From Rhizobium altiplani (GTDB lineage: Bacteria; Pseudomonadota; Alphaproteobacteria; Rhizobiales; Rhizobiaceae), in assembly GCF_001542405.1 (NCBI RefSeq), contig NZ_LNCD01000138.1:62001-126000 (forward strand): 64,000 nt of DNA. Direction: 5' to 3'. Position 1 is the stretch's first letter. Each line of letters starts with the position of its first letter. The notes beneath the pieces were generated by a model, which worked only from the letters and a program-made list of their open reading frames with translations, was not told the origin of the DNA and did no database searches. Below, in pieces: positions 1 to 8,989 of the stretch. Position numbers and translations under genes: made by a program.

Positions 1-1
1 C

Positions 2-625
2 CGGTTGCGGCTTCTCTATATGGGGCGGCTCGATCAGCAGAAGGGCATCGATCGACTGGCGTCGACGCTCGCGGAACTGCGAGCCTCCAACGTTTCCTTC
101 GACGCCCGGGCCATTGGAGGGGAAATCCTTGCCGATTCCAGCTTGTCTTGGAGCGAGCGATTGAAGGACCTCGGCGTCGACGTGCGTCCGCCCGTCTTCG
201 CCAGCAAGGATCTGATCAAAGCGCTGGGCTGGGCCGACATTCTCGTCATGCCGTCACGCTGGGAGGGCGCGCCGCTGATGATCGCCGAGGCGCAACAGCT
301 CGGCTGCGTGCCAATCGCGACTGCGGTCGGCGCCGTGGACGAACTCATTTCCGACGGCGAGGACGGTATACTCGTCAACGCGGCTTCCGATCCTCAGGTG
401 GTGAGGGAGATGGCGCGGATCATTAAAGAGGTCGCGCACGATCGCGAGAGGCTCGCCCCGCTCATGGAGGGCTGCCTCCGGACTGCAGCGCGCCGGTCAT
501 GGGCTTCCTCCTTCTCGGACTTCATCGCGTGGAGCGATCGCTCTGTGAATAACTCATCACTGTCCCGCGCCGCAGTCTTTCGCGAGCCGCCAGTGACAAA
601 TCCCGAGGTTGCGGCGATCGGCTGA
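2..625 (+). CDS. Glycosyltransferase family 4, C-terminal part (5' end outside window)
   Basis: This is the C-terminal catalytic half of a GT-B fold glycosyltransferase; the reading frame is open to the left edge, so the true start lies upstream. The family moves a sugar from a nucleotide sugar to a growing polysaccharide on the cytoplasmic side. Visible marks are the phosphate-loop region MGRLDQQKGIDRL at the beginning and the nucleotide-sugar motif PSRWEGAPLMIAEA with its conserved E-x7-E spacing, followed by GAVDELISDGEDGILV. The last 40 or so residues look like an unstructured tail. It is followed after 39 bases by a pyruvyl transferase gene on the same strand, which points to exopolysaccharide assembly. 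The donor and acceptor sugars cannot be told from the sequence. Confidence 0.85.
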   Translation, partial: RLRLLYMGRLDQQKGIDRLASTLAELRASNVSFDARAIGGEILADSSLSWSERLKDLGVDVRPPVFASKDLIKALGWADILVMPSRWEGAPLMIAEAQQLGCVPIATAVGAVDELISDGEDGILVNAASDPQVVREMARIIKEVAHDRERLAPLMEGCLRTAARRSWASSFSDFIAWSDRSVNNSSLSRAAVFREPPVTNPEVAAIG

Positions 626-664
626 TTGCCGGGCCGCCCCCCTGAAACAGAAAGGTCTAGTCGA

Positions 665-1843
665 ATGCGTCCACGAATTCTCGTGACGGGTATTCCTGGT
701 CACTACACGCGCCTTGCCAATGGCGCCCATGGCTTGTCCGTCTCCTATGCAGAGCGGCAGAAGCAGCCGGAATCGAAAGAGGATTTCCTGCAGGAGCTGC
801 GCAACATCAGCAACACCGGCAACTACCTCATCGGCGAGGGCGCTCTGCGCGCACTTGCGCCGCATGCGAAGCAGGTTCCCTTCTGGCATCTCTACAATTT
901 GAGCAAGAGCGGCGGCGGGTTCGACGAGTTCAACGCCAACTTCGACATCTGCGTCTTTACCTGCGCAAACCTGTTGCGCAAGGGGCTCTCCGCGGACGCC
1001 GAGGCGGAGGTCCTCAGCCGGCTCAACATGCCGATCGTCATGTTGGGCATCGGCCTGCAAAACCGCAAGGACCTGGAGAACAATCTTCCTGAAGGAACCA
1101 AGCGGCTCCTGGCCATCCTGAAGGAGCGGGAGCACTACTTCCTGACGCGCGGCCACGAGTCGGCCGGCTTCCTGAAGGACCAGGGCTTCTCCTTCGTGCG
1201 CCCGACCGGCTGCCCTTCCGTCTATTTCATGCCGGACAACATGCGCCGGTCCATGACGAAGCTGTCGAGCGTTAAGATCGGCAAGGCGCGGACGATCTTT
1301 TCAGGTTACCTCGGCGGCAATCAGGATGCGATCCTCGACGCCAATGCGCTGGCCCCACAGGACACAGTTCCGCAATACGTCGTTCAGGACGAGTTTCTCC
1401 ACTTCGACATGAAGGTGGAGCCCAACGAAGAGGGTCGCGTCTATGATTCCGCATCGGGCCTGATGATCGGTGATCTGGCGTACCCCGGCACTGAGCGGGA
1501 GAAGCAGCGGTTCGAGGTTCGAACTTTCTACGACACCAACCAGTGGCGCGCCTGGGCCTCGTCGATGGACTTCAATCTCGGCCGTCGTTTCCACGGATCG
1601 ATCATCGCCATGCAGGCGGCGGTGCCGAGCCTGATGGTGGCGGTGGACGACCGCATGCGTGAGATGCTCGGCTTCACCGGCCTGCCCGCCGTCGACATCA
1701 ACGAGATCGACAAGGCGGAGAACCGCGCCGAGTTCGTGGCCGATCATCTGGCAAAGCTCAACACGAGCGAACTTGTCGACCGGTACTCCGACCGTGAACG
1801 CGCCTTCCGCACCACGCTACGTGAAATCGGTATCGGACTCTAG
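665..1843 (+). CDS. Polysaccharide pyruvyl transferase family protein (copy 1)
   Basis: The 392-residue product resembles the polysaccharide pyruvyl transferase family, which adds ketal pyruvate from phosphoenolpyruvate to sugars of exopolysaccharides. N-terminal NTGNYLIGEGALRAL and the C-terminal GRRFHGSIIAMQAAVPSL segment with its conserved RFH are typical. The start was placed at ATG 665, where the similarity with the next gene begins; an in-frame start further up at 626 would only add a tail running into the previous stop. It lies between a glycosyltransferase and a close paralogue. The family also contains members with other transferase activities, so the exact reaction is inferred rather than seen. 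Confidence 0.8.
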   Translation: MRPRILVTGIPGHYTRLANGAHGLSVSYAERQKQPESKEDFLQELRNISNTGNYLIGEGALRALAPHAKQVPFWHLYNLSKSGGGFDEFNANFDICVFTCANLLRKGLSADAEAEVLSRLNMPIVMLGIGLQNRKDLENNLPEGTKRLLAILKEREHYFLTRGHESAGFLKDQGFSFVRPTGCPSVYFMPDNMRRSMTKLSSVKIGKARTIFSGYLGGNQDAILDANALAPQDTVPQYVVQDEFLHFDMKVEPNEEGRVYDSASGLMIGDLAYPGTEREKQRFEVRTFYDTNQWRAWASSMDFNLGRRFHGSIIAMQAAVPSLMVAVDDRMREMLGFTGLPAVDINEIDKAENRAEFVADHLAKLNTSELVDRYSDRERAFRTTLREIGIGL

Positions 1844-1882
1844 CGGCCCCAGGGCCATCTCTTTTCGGTTCAGAGGACAGCT

Positions 1883-3055
1883 ATGCGTATCTTGCTTACG
1901 GGAATCCCATCCTACCTGCAGCGGACGATTGCGGACGTCTCCGGCACGACCGTCATCTATCGGCCCTATTTCGACGAGGCCAGGACCAGGAAAGGCCTGA
2001 TCGCGCAGGTCAGGAAGATCGCCAACACCGGCAACTACCTGATCGGCGAAGGCGCGGCCGAAAGCCTGCGCGGCCATGACGTTACCTATCTGCCGTTCTG
2101 GCATCTCGCCAACAATCGGGATTCGAACGAGCTCTACGAACGCGTGAACCGCGAATTCGACTTGTGTGTCTTCGCCTCCGCCAATCTCCTGCGGCCGGGT
2201 TATTCCGCCGATCTCGAAGCGGAGATCTTCGCCAAGCTGAAGATGCCGGTCGTGGTGATGGGCATCGGCATTCAGCGCAAGGAGGGCCTCAAGGAGCAGC
2301 TGCCGGCTGGCACGCTAAAGTTCCTGGAGGTCTTGAGAAACAAGGAAAGCTTCTTCCTCACGCGGGGCTATTTCACCGCCGAGTTCCTGAGAGAGCAGGG
2401 AATGAAGTTCGTCAAGCCAACCGGCTGCCCGTCGCTCTACTTCTCGCCGAACGACATGAAGCGCTCGCTCTCGGCGCTTGCCAATCCGGGACTGTCTGAA
2501 GCCCAGAAAATCGCCTTTGGCGGCTATCTCGGCAGCGTTGCCGATACGATCGTCGATGCCCACGCGCTTCTCAAACCCGACAGCGTCGCAAGCTATGTCG
2601 TCCAGGACGAAGTGGTTGCTTACAATCTCTCTCTGACCGGCGACGACAACGACATCGTCTATGATCGGGCGAGCGGGCGTATCACCGGGGGGACAGAATA
2701 CAAGCATTCGGAGAAATGGCAGCGGAAACACGAGCTGCTGGTCTATTTCGACACGAACCAGTGGCGAACCGCGATGTCCGAGCGCGATTTCTGCTTCGGT
2801 CGTCGTTTCCACGGCTGCATTATCGGCATGCAGGCCGGCACGCCCGCGCTCATGATCGCGGTCGATGACCGAATGCGGGAAATGCTGGAGTTCATCGGCT
2901 TCCCCTATATCGAGGCGGCCACTTGGAACAGGGAGGTGGACAAGCGCTCTTATCTCTCCAATTTCCTCGGAAAGATCGACACGCAGGCCGTGATTGACCG
3001 CTATTCCGCCTGCGAGGCGAATTTCCGAAATGCTCTGGGGCAGATCGGACTTTGA
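1883..3055 (+). CDS. Polysaccharide pyruvyl transferase family protein (copy 2)
   Basis: The 390-residue product is a clear paralogue of the preceding gene along its full length: both share the NTGNYLIGEG stretch, a PTGCPS segment mid-protein, YVVQDE, FDTNQWR/YDTNQWR and GRRFHG near the C-terminus followed by VDDRMREML. An ATG at 1883 is preceded by GAGGA. Two adjacent diverged copies suggest that two different residues or positions of one polysaccharide are modified, or that the pair forms a heteromer; this is inference. It sits 39 bases after copy 1 and its stop is 4 bases before the probable start of the next gene, so the four genes read as one operon. Confidence 0.8.
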   Translation: MRILLTGIPSYLQRTIADVSGTTVIYRPYFDEARTRKGLIAQVRKIANTGNYLIGEGAAESLRGHDVTYLPFWHLANNRDSNELYERVNREFDLCVFASANLLRPGYSADLEAEIFAKLKMPVVVMGIGIQRKEGLKEQLPAGTLKFLEVLRNKESFFLTRGYFTAEFLREQGMKFVKPTGCPSLYFSPNDMKRSLSALANPGLSEAQKIAFGGYLGSVADTIVDAHALLKPDSVASYVVQDEVVAYNLSLTGDDNDIVYDRASGRITGGTEYKHSEKWQRKHELLVYFDTNQWRTAMSERDFCFGRRFHGCIIGMQAGTPALMIAVDDRMREMLEFIGFPYIEAATWNREVDKRSYLSNFLGKIDTQAVIDRYSACEANFRNALGQIGL

Positions 3056-3059
3056 GCAG

Positions 3060-4199
3060 ATGACGGCGAGGCTGCGCTTGCGCGCGCTACTCGCTTGCGC
3101 GCTGGCAGCGCTCTGGGCCCTAGCCCCGGCGCGGCCGGCGGACGCGGAGGATGCGCTCGCCGGTCGCATCGGCATAAACCGGGTAAACCTTGCCTGGCTT
3201 TCCCGCGCCGATCAGGAGCGGGTGCTGAAGGAGATAGCGGCAAGCGGCATCACCCATGTCCGGCTTTCACTGTCGAGACCGGTGGGCAAAAGCATCGAAG
3301 CGCTCGAAATTGCGGATCGGCTCGGGCTGAAGATCCTCCTCGAGATCCAGCTCGGGAACAAGGACTACTATCCGCCAGAGACGCGCCCTCGGGCCGGTTT
3401 CGGCCGCGTCTGGGACGTTCAACGGCTTTCGGATCTCGACCTCGATCTTTACCGTGCGCACCTGCGCGCGGCGCTTCGCCGGATCGACGGCATGGGCATC
3501 CGCATCGACGCCGTCGAGCCCGGAAACGAGATAAATTTCAGCGCCTACAATGGCGACCTCGTGGTCTACGAAAAACCCGGACGGCGCACGCCGCGCAGGG
3601 TTTCGGAAGTCGCAAATCGCTCGGCGTTCGAGCGCGGCCTCGACGCCTATATCGGCACCGTCCGCGTGACCCGGGAAGAATTGCAAGCGACGGCCCACAG
3701 CCGCGACGCGCTTCTGATTTCAGCCGGGCTTTCCGACGTCGGCACTGCCGAGGCAGATCGCCGTGGCATGGAACGGCTCGATCCCTCCGCGGTTATTTCG
3801 CTGCTGCGGGGGCGGGGGATTGACGCGCTGGTCGATGGCTACGGCATCCATGTCTACCCAGGGCGCAAAGGCAACGCGGCACTTGCGCGCTACGTGACGA
3901 CGGTCCTCGATTTTTGCCAGTCCGAAGGGCAGGGCAGGCCGTGCTGGGTGACCGAATGGGGCATTGCCAACACCGCGCTGTCCTGCCCTCTCGACGACCG
4001 TGAGCGGGAAGAGGCGGTCCGTGCCGTGCGCCGCGGCTTCTCTGAGATGATGGAGGAAGGGAGGCTGGAAGCAGCCTTCTACTACGACTGGGACACGCAA
4101 CCGGTCTACAGCGTTTGGCGCTGCGGCGTCTTAGGCCCAGCCGGAGTCGCGGCCACCGAAACCAATACCGGTGGTGGGGTGGCAAGAGGATCGCCATAG
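3060..4199 (+). CDS. Secreted glycoside-hydrolase-like protein (TIM-barrel, clan A type)
   Basis: The 379-residue product begins with a signal peptide (about residues 1-29, hydrophobic core LLACALAALWALAPA, cleavage after ADA). The mature part looks like a clan GH-A beta/alpha barrel related to GH5/GH39-type enzymes: HVRLSLSRP on an early strand, EPGNEINF with the asparagine-glutamate pair expected for the acid/base residue, and CWVTEWGIA near the C-terminus with a glutamate in the place of the nucleophile. ATG 3060 was chosen because it gives a clean signal peptide; ATG 3030 would overlap the upstream gene. As the last gene of an exopolysaccharide operon it probably trims or depolymerises the polymer in the periplasm. 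The substrate is unknown. Confidence 0.65.
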   Translation: MTARLRLRALLACALAALWALAPARPADAEDALAGRIGINRVNLAWLSRADQERVLKEIAASGITHVRLSLSRPVGKSIEALEIADRLGLKILLEIQLGNKDYYPPETRPRAGFGRVWDVQRLSDLDLDLYRAHLRAALRRIDGMGIRIDAVEPGNEINFSAYNGDLVVYEKPGRRTPRRVSEVANRSAFERGLDAYIGTVRVTREELQATAHSRDALLISAGLSDVGTAEADRRGMERLDPSAVISLLRGRGIDALVDGYGIHVYPGRKGNAALARYVTTVLDFCQSEGQGRPCWVTEWGIANTALSCPLDDREREEAVRAVRRGFSEMMEEGRLEAAFYYDWDTQPVYSVWRCGVLGPAGVAATETNTGGGVARGSP

Positions 4200-4421
4200 C
4201 CGGGAACCGGGCCAGGTCGCCTCGCTTTGACTCGAGCTTTTTACCTTGGGACCCCCAGAGTTTGATCCGGCCCGGTCCGAGACCAGCCTGCCGGCGTCTA
4301 TGGGATCAACGCGGTTGGCGGCGCGGCAGTCGCCGGGGCGGCGAACCGTCTCGCCCAAAACTCCGCGGCGCGCCGTCGACAGGCTGCTAACGCGAATATG
4401 CCCGGCGGCCCGAAAGCCCTC

Positions 4422-5180
4422 TCACGAAAACAACTCCCGGAAAAGGAGGGGGCCAGCCTCTTCCTCCGCGAGGGCCGCGCTGTTGGCAGCCTCGCTGAGT
4501 GCCTGGAAGGCGGATTGGTCCTCGACCCTGGTGCCGCCAAACCGCACCGTCACGGATATCTGCCGCTCTTGTCCGGCTATGAAGGTGGTTTCGTATACCC
4601 GAGCGCGGATGCGCTCGCAGATTTTGTCGACATTTTCCATTGTTGCACTTGGCAGATAGATCCCGACTTCGTCGGAGGCAACGCGGGCGACGAGATCACC
4701 ATGGCGCACGGAAGAATGGACGATCCAAGCAATCGATTGAAGCAGTGTATCTGCCCATTGCGGTCCATAGCGACGACCGATCTCATCAAAGTTGCCGACC
4801 CTGACAACGAGAATGACGCCATCCGGGTTTTCCCCGGTGCTCACGCGCCTGCGGTCTATCGCATGCTCGACGGGGGTCGCAACTGAGTCGGCGCACAGTG
4901 TGACTATGATGGGATCATGGTGGAGGGCGTCTTGAAGTTCTTTCTGGAGATCACGAAGCGCTTTTTTGCGTCGTTGAAGCGCAAATTGCAGCGGAAATGT
5001 AACAGCCACCGATATCAACGCCACAGCCGTTAATTCTACCCAAAACGGACGTTCGGGGACAAGCAGGCTTAACAAGCAAACGACCGCGGTCATCCCAGCC
5101 GCCGAGGTAAGGGCGCCGAGCGTTGCGCTCTTGATATGCGCGACTATTGCGGCTGGGCGAAATCGAAATTGCAGGGTCAT
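4422..5180 (-). CDS. Membrane protein with degenerate GGDEF domain
   Basis: The 252-residue product has two predicted membrane helices (about residues 20-40 and 47-70), a basic linker with RRKK, then a domain with the layout of diguanylate cyclases: a nucleotide-binding VVRVGNFDEIGRRYG-like segment and a signature region reading RVASDEVGIYLP. The GG-D/E-EF motif is ASDEV, so both glycines that contact the nucleotide are lost and catalysis is unlikely. Such proteins usually bind c-di-GMP, GTP or a partner protein. It is oriented toward the end of the polysaccharide operon (tail-to-tail). A role in control of polysaccharide synthesis is inference from position only. Confidence 0.7.
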   Translation of the reverse strand: MTLQFRFRPAAIVAHIKSATLGALTSAAGMTAVVCLLSLLVPERPFWVELTAVALISVAVTFPLQFALQRRKKALRDLQKELQDALHHDPIIVTLCADSVATPVEHAIDRRRVSTGENPDGVILVVRVGNFDEIGRRYGPQWADTLLQSIAWIVHSSVRHGDLVARVASDEVGIYLPSATMENVDKICERIRARVYETTFIAGQERQISVTVRFGGTRVEDQSAFQALSEAANSAALAEEEAGPLLFRELFS

Positions 5181-5487
5181 CGGTAAAACGGAGCCATTAC
5201 AGTGGTCGCTATATTTGACAGATTCGCCGAAAATAGCAGGTGAATAAATCCGACGGCATTTTAGCTTTAGCCACCCAAAATTTTATGGTCACGCCTACTG
5301 ATCGCGGCCTGACAGGCCAAGGCATATGCGCTCGTTCAAAATACCCATTCGCACTTCGACGTTGGCATCCTGAATGTTTGCTCCTAGCACATGAATCCGT
5401 GGAGCCCCGGTTCGATTGACATTGACGTGAGAAAAAACAAGGCTCTGTGGGCTCAGGCCCCCGCAACCAGATTTATCTGCAAATTCT

Positions 5488-5865
5488 CTAACCTCCGGAT
5501 TTTGCACCGAAGCTCCTCCGCATAAGCGTCGAGGAGCTTTTTCTTTTTGGACGCTGTGTCTGCTCACCGATGGGCAGCTTCTCGATGGAATCTGCGTTTA
5601 ATTCGGCAACGAAATGGCGTTCCATGAAGTCCAGCACATCCATCTGTGCGAGGAAGGAGGAGAACAGGCTGGCAGGTCTCGCCGCTCAGGAAGGCGCCGG
5701 CCACCACAGCGTCTGCAGATTCTCCACAATCCACTCTACGCGGGCGCGCCTATGCCTTCGGAAGCCGTGCGCAGCAAACAAGCCATATAGTGATATCTGC
5801 TCCCGAAACCGGGCAGCGACCGTAAGATGGTCGACATCCTGGCGTAACCTTCCCCTCAATCCCCT
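5488..5865 (-). pseudogene. Possible decayed gene of unknown family
   Basis: Reading the minus strand, protein-like segments occur in successive different frames: one from about 5865 to 5686 containing FREQISLYGLFAAHGFRRH and RVEWIVENLQTL, then a second frame with VVAGAFLSGETCQP, then a third opening at 5643 with MDVLDFMERHFVAELNAD and ending at 5488. The order and composition look like one coding sequence broken by two frameshifts. I do not recognise the family. The call rests only on amino-acid texture, so confidence is low. Confidence 0.2.
5511..5548 (+). terminator. Rho-independent terminator
   Basis: AGCTCCTC and GAGGAGCT form a perfect 8-bp stem around a 12-base loop and are followed on the plus strand by TTTTTCTTTTT. 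No intact plus-strand gene lies directly upstream, so the transcript it ends is unknown; an unannotated small RNA starting between about 5300 and 5450 is possible. Confidence 0.7.
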
Positions 5866-6222
5866 TTACCTGCGAGCTACTCCACCCCGCCAGTCGACGG
5901 CAGGTCACCGCCGCTTTGGCCATGTCCCCTCACAGCCTTCTTTCTCAGAGAGAGGCCAACGATCGCGGATCTATCCTTAGCCGGATACGTGTTCATGCCT
6001 GAGGGCACAGGATCTAGGCCGTTGCGCCAGGATTGCTCAGTGGAAGGAGAGACTCGGGGCATGGCCCGGATGGATGCATCCCTATGACCTGATGCCCGGA
6101 CCCACGCCGCCTCTCGGTCGAAGGTTGAGCTGTTTTAAAGGAGAAACGACTGCGGCGCTCGTCTTCCGGGCACTCAAAATCGGCGCACATTCTCCGATAA
6201 AAATGTGAAAGTCTTGAAAAGT

Positions 6223-6257
6223 GTTGCAGTATTGCAGAACTTCGTTGCAGTTTTGCG
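6223..6257. promoter_or_regulatory. Direct repeats with 21-bp period, candidate operator
   Basis: GTTGCAG followed by TATTGCAG at 6223-6237 is repeated as GTTGCAG followed by TTTTGCG at 6244-6257. The units start exactly 21 bp apart, two turns of the helix, which would put both on one face of the DNA. They lie about 130 bp before the PAS gene and could bind the regulator encoded by the second gene of that operon (autoregulation). No binding data exist here. Confidence 0.35.
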
Positions 6258-6386
6258 CACGTCTTTGCCCCTGGAAACGCATTTTTCGAGATTTTATGCG
6301 AAGGCGGTTGATTTTACCGGAACCAATGGCTGGATGTTGGCCAGGTCGACCGGGCAATCTTGCAACACCGGACCCGACAGCGAGAA

Positions 6387-7562
6387 ATGATGTCAGAAGA
6401 AAACGCACACTTTTTGAATGGAGTGCCGCTTTTCATCGATTGGATCGATGAAAAGGGCCGGATCGTCAAAATGAACGCCTACGAGGCGCGCGAACTCTCC
6501 ATTGAGCCAACCGACGCGGACGGCGGTGTTGCTCTCGAGCAAATCTACAGCAGCGAGTCTGCCAGTTTCCTACGGTTGCTCGCGGCTGATGGCGTACAGG
6601 AAGCACATAGCTTTCCGGTCTGGGTCAACGCGTCGGCGTATGATGAGACGCCGATGGTCGCAACGGCATTTCGCGACAAGGAGCGGGGGATTGCCATTGT
6701 CAAGCAGGCCCTGACTTCGGCGGCTCTGGGTACCGCTCCGGAACTTGCTGAACGGATCGAAATTCTCTCGCAGATGATTGGTGCGGCTACCGAGGCGTGT
6801 TGGTGCATCGAGTTCCTCGAGCCAATCGACGTCTCGCTCGCCGAAGATGAGATAGTGGACCGCGTTTTCTCCAATCAAAGCCGCTGGCGAGCGTGCAACG
6901 ACGCCATGGCTCGACTCTATGGCGTGCCTGAGTCTCTCGATTTCAACACACAGCCGGTATCGCGCTATTTTCCGGACACCAATGTGAACCGACAGATGAT
7001 CCGCGACCTGGTGCGATCGAACTATCGCCTCGATCACGCCGCGGCGATCGACCGCAGGCACGACGGCTCTGAGATGCTCGTCGAGAACGACTTCCGGGCA
7101 GCCATCAAGGACGGTCTCCTCGTGCGCCTGTGGGGAACAACACGCGATATTGGTCCACATCGTCGCCGCGAGCAGCAACTCTCCGATAGGGCCGCTACGA
7201 TGCTCGACATCCTGAGCGCCACGCCGGATCCGATACTCGTCATGTCCGAGGAGGGGAAGGTCCTTGCCGCGAATCCTGCTGCAGAGTCTGCTTGGGGCCG
7301 GTCGGCAGAACAGATTTTAGGCAAGCCTGTCGATCACTTTGTCGAGGGCAGGGATGTGGCAGCACGGCTGCGGCAGGCAGCGGTTGACGGAAGCGAAGAG
7401 GACTACGGCTGCGATCTTGCGGTGACGGCTGCCGATGGCTCGAAGGAGATATGGCGCTTTCGGGCGGCAGGCATCGAGGGAGAGATACGTCGCTACGTTC
7501 TTACAGCCCGTCGCAAGGCCCGTCGCCGTGCGCGTACCGCCGTGATGGAGGACGGACGATGA
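6387..7562 (+). CDS. Multi-PAS sensory protein
   Basis: The 391-residue soluble protein seems to consist only of sensor domains: a first PAS-like fold near residues 10-100 (DWIDEKGRIVKMNAYEA), a second near 120-255 (ACWCIEFLEP through the FSNQSRWRACNDAMARLYGV segment and WGTTRDIG) and a third near 270-380 (ATPDPILVMSEEGKVLAANPAA). No kinase, cyclase or DNA-binding domain is present. Tandem ATG codons at 6387 and 6390 are both possible starts. Its stop overlaps the start of the AAA+ regulator (ATGA), so the two are translationally coupled and probably act as a pair in which this protein senses a signal and passes it on by direct contact. The ligand is unknown. Confidence 0.75.
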   Translation: MMSEENAHFLNGVPLFIDWIDEKGRIVKMNAYEARELSIEPTDADGGVALEQIYSSESASFLRLLAADGVQEAHSFPVWVNASAYDETPMVATAFRDKERGIAIVKQALTSAALGTAPELAERIEILSQMIGAATEACWCIEFLEPIDVSLAEDEIVDRVFSNQSRWRACNDAMARLYGVPESLDFNTQPVSRYFPDTNVNRQMIRDLVRSNYRLDHAAAIDRRHDGSEMLVENDFRAAIKDGLLVRLWGTTRDIGPHRRREQQLSDRAATMLDILSATPDPILVMSEEGKVLAANPAAESAWGRSAEQILGKPVDHFVEGRDVAARLRQAAVDGSEEDYGCDLAVTAADGSKEIWRFRAAGIEGEIRRYVLTARRKARRRARTAVMEDGR

Positions 7563-8962
7563 AATTTTATGGCAACGACGTCGCAACTCTTTCCCCCCGT
7601 CGCCTTCGGCCCGCGTTCATCGACGATCCGCAGATGGCCAGCTTCCTCGAGGCTCTACCGGACGGCGCGGCCCTTCTTGAAATTGACGGTACGATCAAGT
7701 TGGTCAACACCAAGCTCGAGGTTCTGCTCAATCTCGCCAAGAGCGCGATGGTTGGAACGGCGCTCGGAAAGCATGTCAAGACGGCCGGACCTGTTATGCA
7801 GAAGCTGGCGGCATCGCTGCAACAGCTAAAGCGGATCGAGGTTTCCGGAGTTCTAAATTCACAGCGTAGCGTCGTGGCGTCTGTCAGTATCCTTAGGACA
7901 TCGGATGGTGGTGCCTACGGCGCGCTCTTGACGATGCGTGAGTCTGCACGCGCTACGAAAGCCCCAGGTTCGGAAGGGTTCCGGTTTGAATCCGAGTTGC
8001 CGCTTACGGAAGTGGCGCAGTACGTTGAAACTGAACGCCTGGGCGACCTGCTGAGACGGGCCTCCAAAGCGATTGATCGCGGCAGTCCGGTCCTTCTGAC
8101 AGGTGATAGCGGCACTGGAAAGACCGAGTTCGCCCGGCATCTCTCTCTACGGTCCGAGGCGGACTCCACCCCCTTCGTGCATGTTAATTGCGGTATGCTG
8201 TCGGCTGAAAATTTCGACATTGAAATGTTCGGTATCGAGCCCGGATCCGAGCTCGACGCATCAACAAGAGGCAAGTTGGGTTACGTAGAGGCGGCGGACG
8301 GCGGGATTCTGTTCCTCGATCAGATCAGCGATCTGCCCCACTCCGCGCAGATGAAGCTCGTTGCGCTTCTTGAAACCCAGACCTTCAGCCGTGCCGGATC
8401 GTCTCAGCGACGCAGGATCCGAATACGCTTGGTCGCGGCGACAAACGAGGATCTGAACGCGCTCGTCGAGGCCGGAAAATTCCGCAAGGACCTCTTCTAT
8501 CGAATATCGGTCGTGAATATTCCTCTCCCGACTCTGGCCGGAGATCGCGAGCTGCTTGATTTGCTTATCGAGCGTCACCTCCAACGGATCAATCAAGGGC
8601 GAAGTCCCGCGCTCAAATTGTCTTCGGGCTTCCGCGACCGCCTCCTCGCACATCCCTATCCCGGCAACATGCGGGAGCTAGTCAACATAATTGATAACGC
8701 AGCCGCGGCAGCAGACGACGTGGCGCTTCCGGAACATTTCTGCGTGCCGCTGGAGGGCGCGACGTCTGCGGGCGCGAATCCCGGCGCGGTCGAAGCGGCA
8801 TCAGGTGCGTTTATGGCGCGATCCTTCAAAGATCTCGTCCACGAGTTCGAGACCTGGGTTCTCGAGAAGTCCATCGCCGAGAATGGAAGCAAAAGAAGCG
8901 CCGCCAAGGCGCTCGGCATCGATGTCGCCACGCTTGTTCGTAAGACCAAGCGCATTCAATGA
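7559..8962 (+). CDS. PAS / AAA+ / Fis-type HTH regulator without a sigma-54 contact loop
   Basis: The 467-residue protein has an N-terminal PAS-like domain (about 20-125), a bacterial enhancer-binding-protein AAA+ domain (about 150-390) and a C-terminal Fis-type helix-turn-helix (about 425-467, SKRSAAKALGIDVATLVRK). The Walker A motif GDSGTGKT is intact at residues 182-189, and the sensor II-like YPGNMREL is present. Two key features are not: the GAFTGA loop that touches sigma-54 is replaced by a sequence reading GSELDA, and the Walker B pair Asp-Glu is Asp-Gln (residues 254-255). In this family such changes block sigma-54 activation and ATP hydrolysis, so it more likely acts as an ATP-binding switch at a sigma-70 promoter. 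It leads the ABC-importer operon with only 27 bases to the next gene. Confidence 0.85.
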   Translation: MKFYGNDVATLSPRRLRPAFIDDPQMASFLEALPDGAALLEIDGTIKLVNTKLEVLLNLAKSAMVGTALGKHVKTAGPVMQKLAASLQQLKRIEVSGVLNSQRSVVASVSILRTSDGGAYGALLTMRESARATKAPGSEGFRFESELPLTEVAQYVETERLGDLLRRASKAIDRGSPVLLTGDSGTGKTEFARHLSLRSEADSTPFVHVNCGMLSAENFDIEMFGIEPGSELDASTRGKLGYVEAADGGILFLDQISDLPHSAQMKLVALLETQTFSRAGSSQRRRIRIRLVAATNEDLNALVEAGKFRKDLFYRISVVNIPLPTLAGDRELLDLLIERHLQRINQGRSPALKLSSGFRDRLLAHPYPGNMRELVNIIDNAAAAADDVALPEHFCVPLEGATSAGANPGAVEAASGAFMARSFKDLVHEFETWVLEKSIAENGSKRSAAKALGIDVATLVRKTKRIQ

Positions 8963-8989
8963 CGTTCTAAACAACAAGGGGAACGAAGA

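Larger units (their letters stand above)
5181..6386. other. 1.2-kb stretch without an intact gene
   Basis: Open frames here are short and show no family features or good ribosome binding sites. The stretch contains a convincing plus-strand terminator hairpin (5511-5548), possible gene debris on the minus strand (5488-5865) and a pair of direct repeats (6223-6257) upstream of the PAS gene. The position between an exopolysaccharide operon and a catabolic island suggests a junction between modules. Confidence 0.6.
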
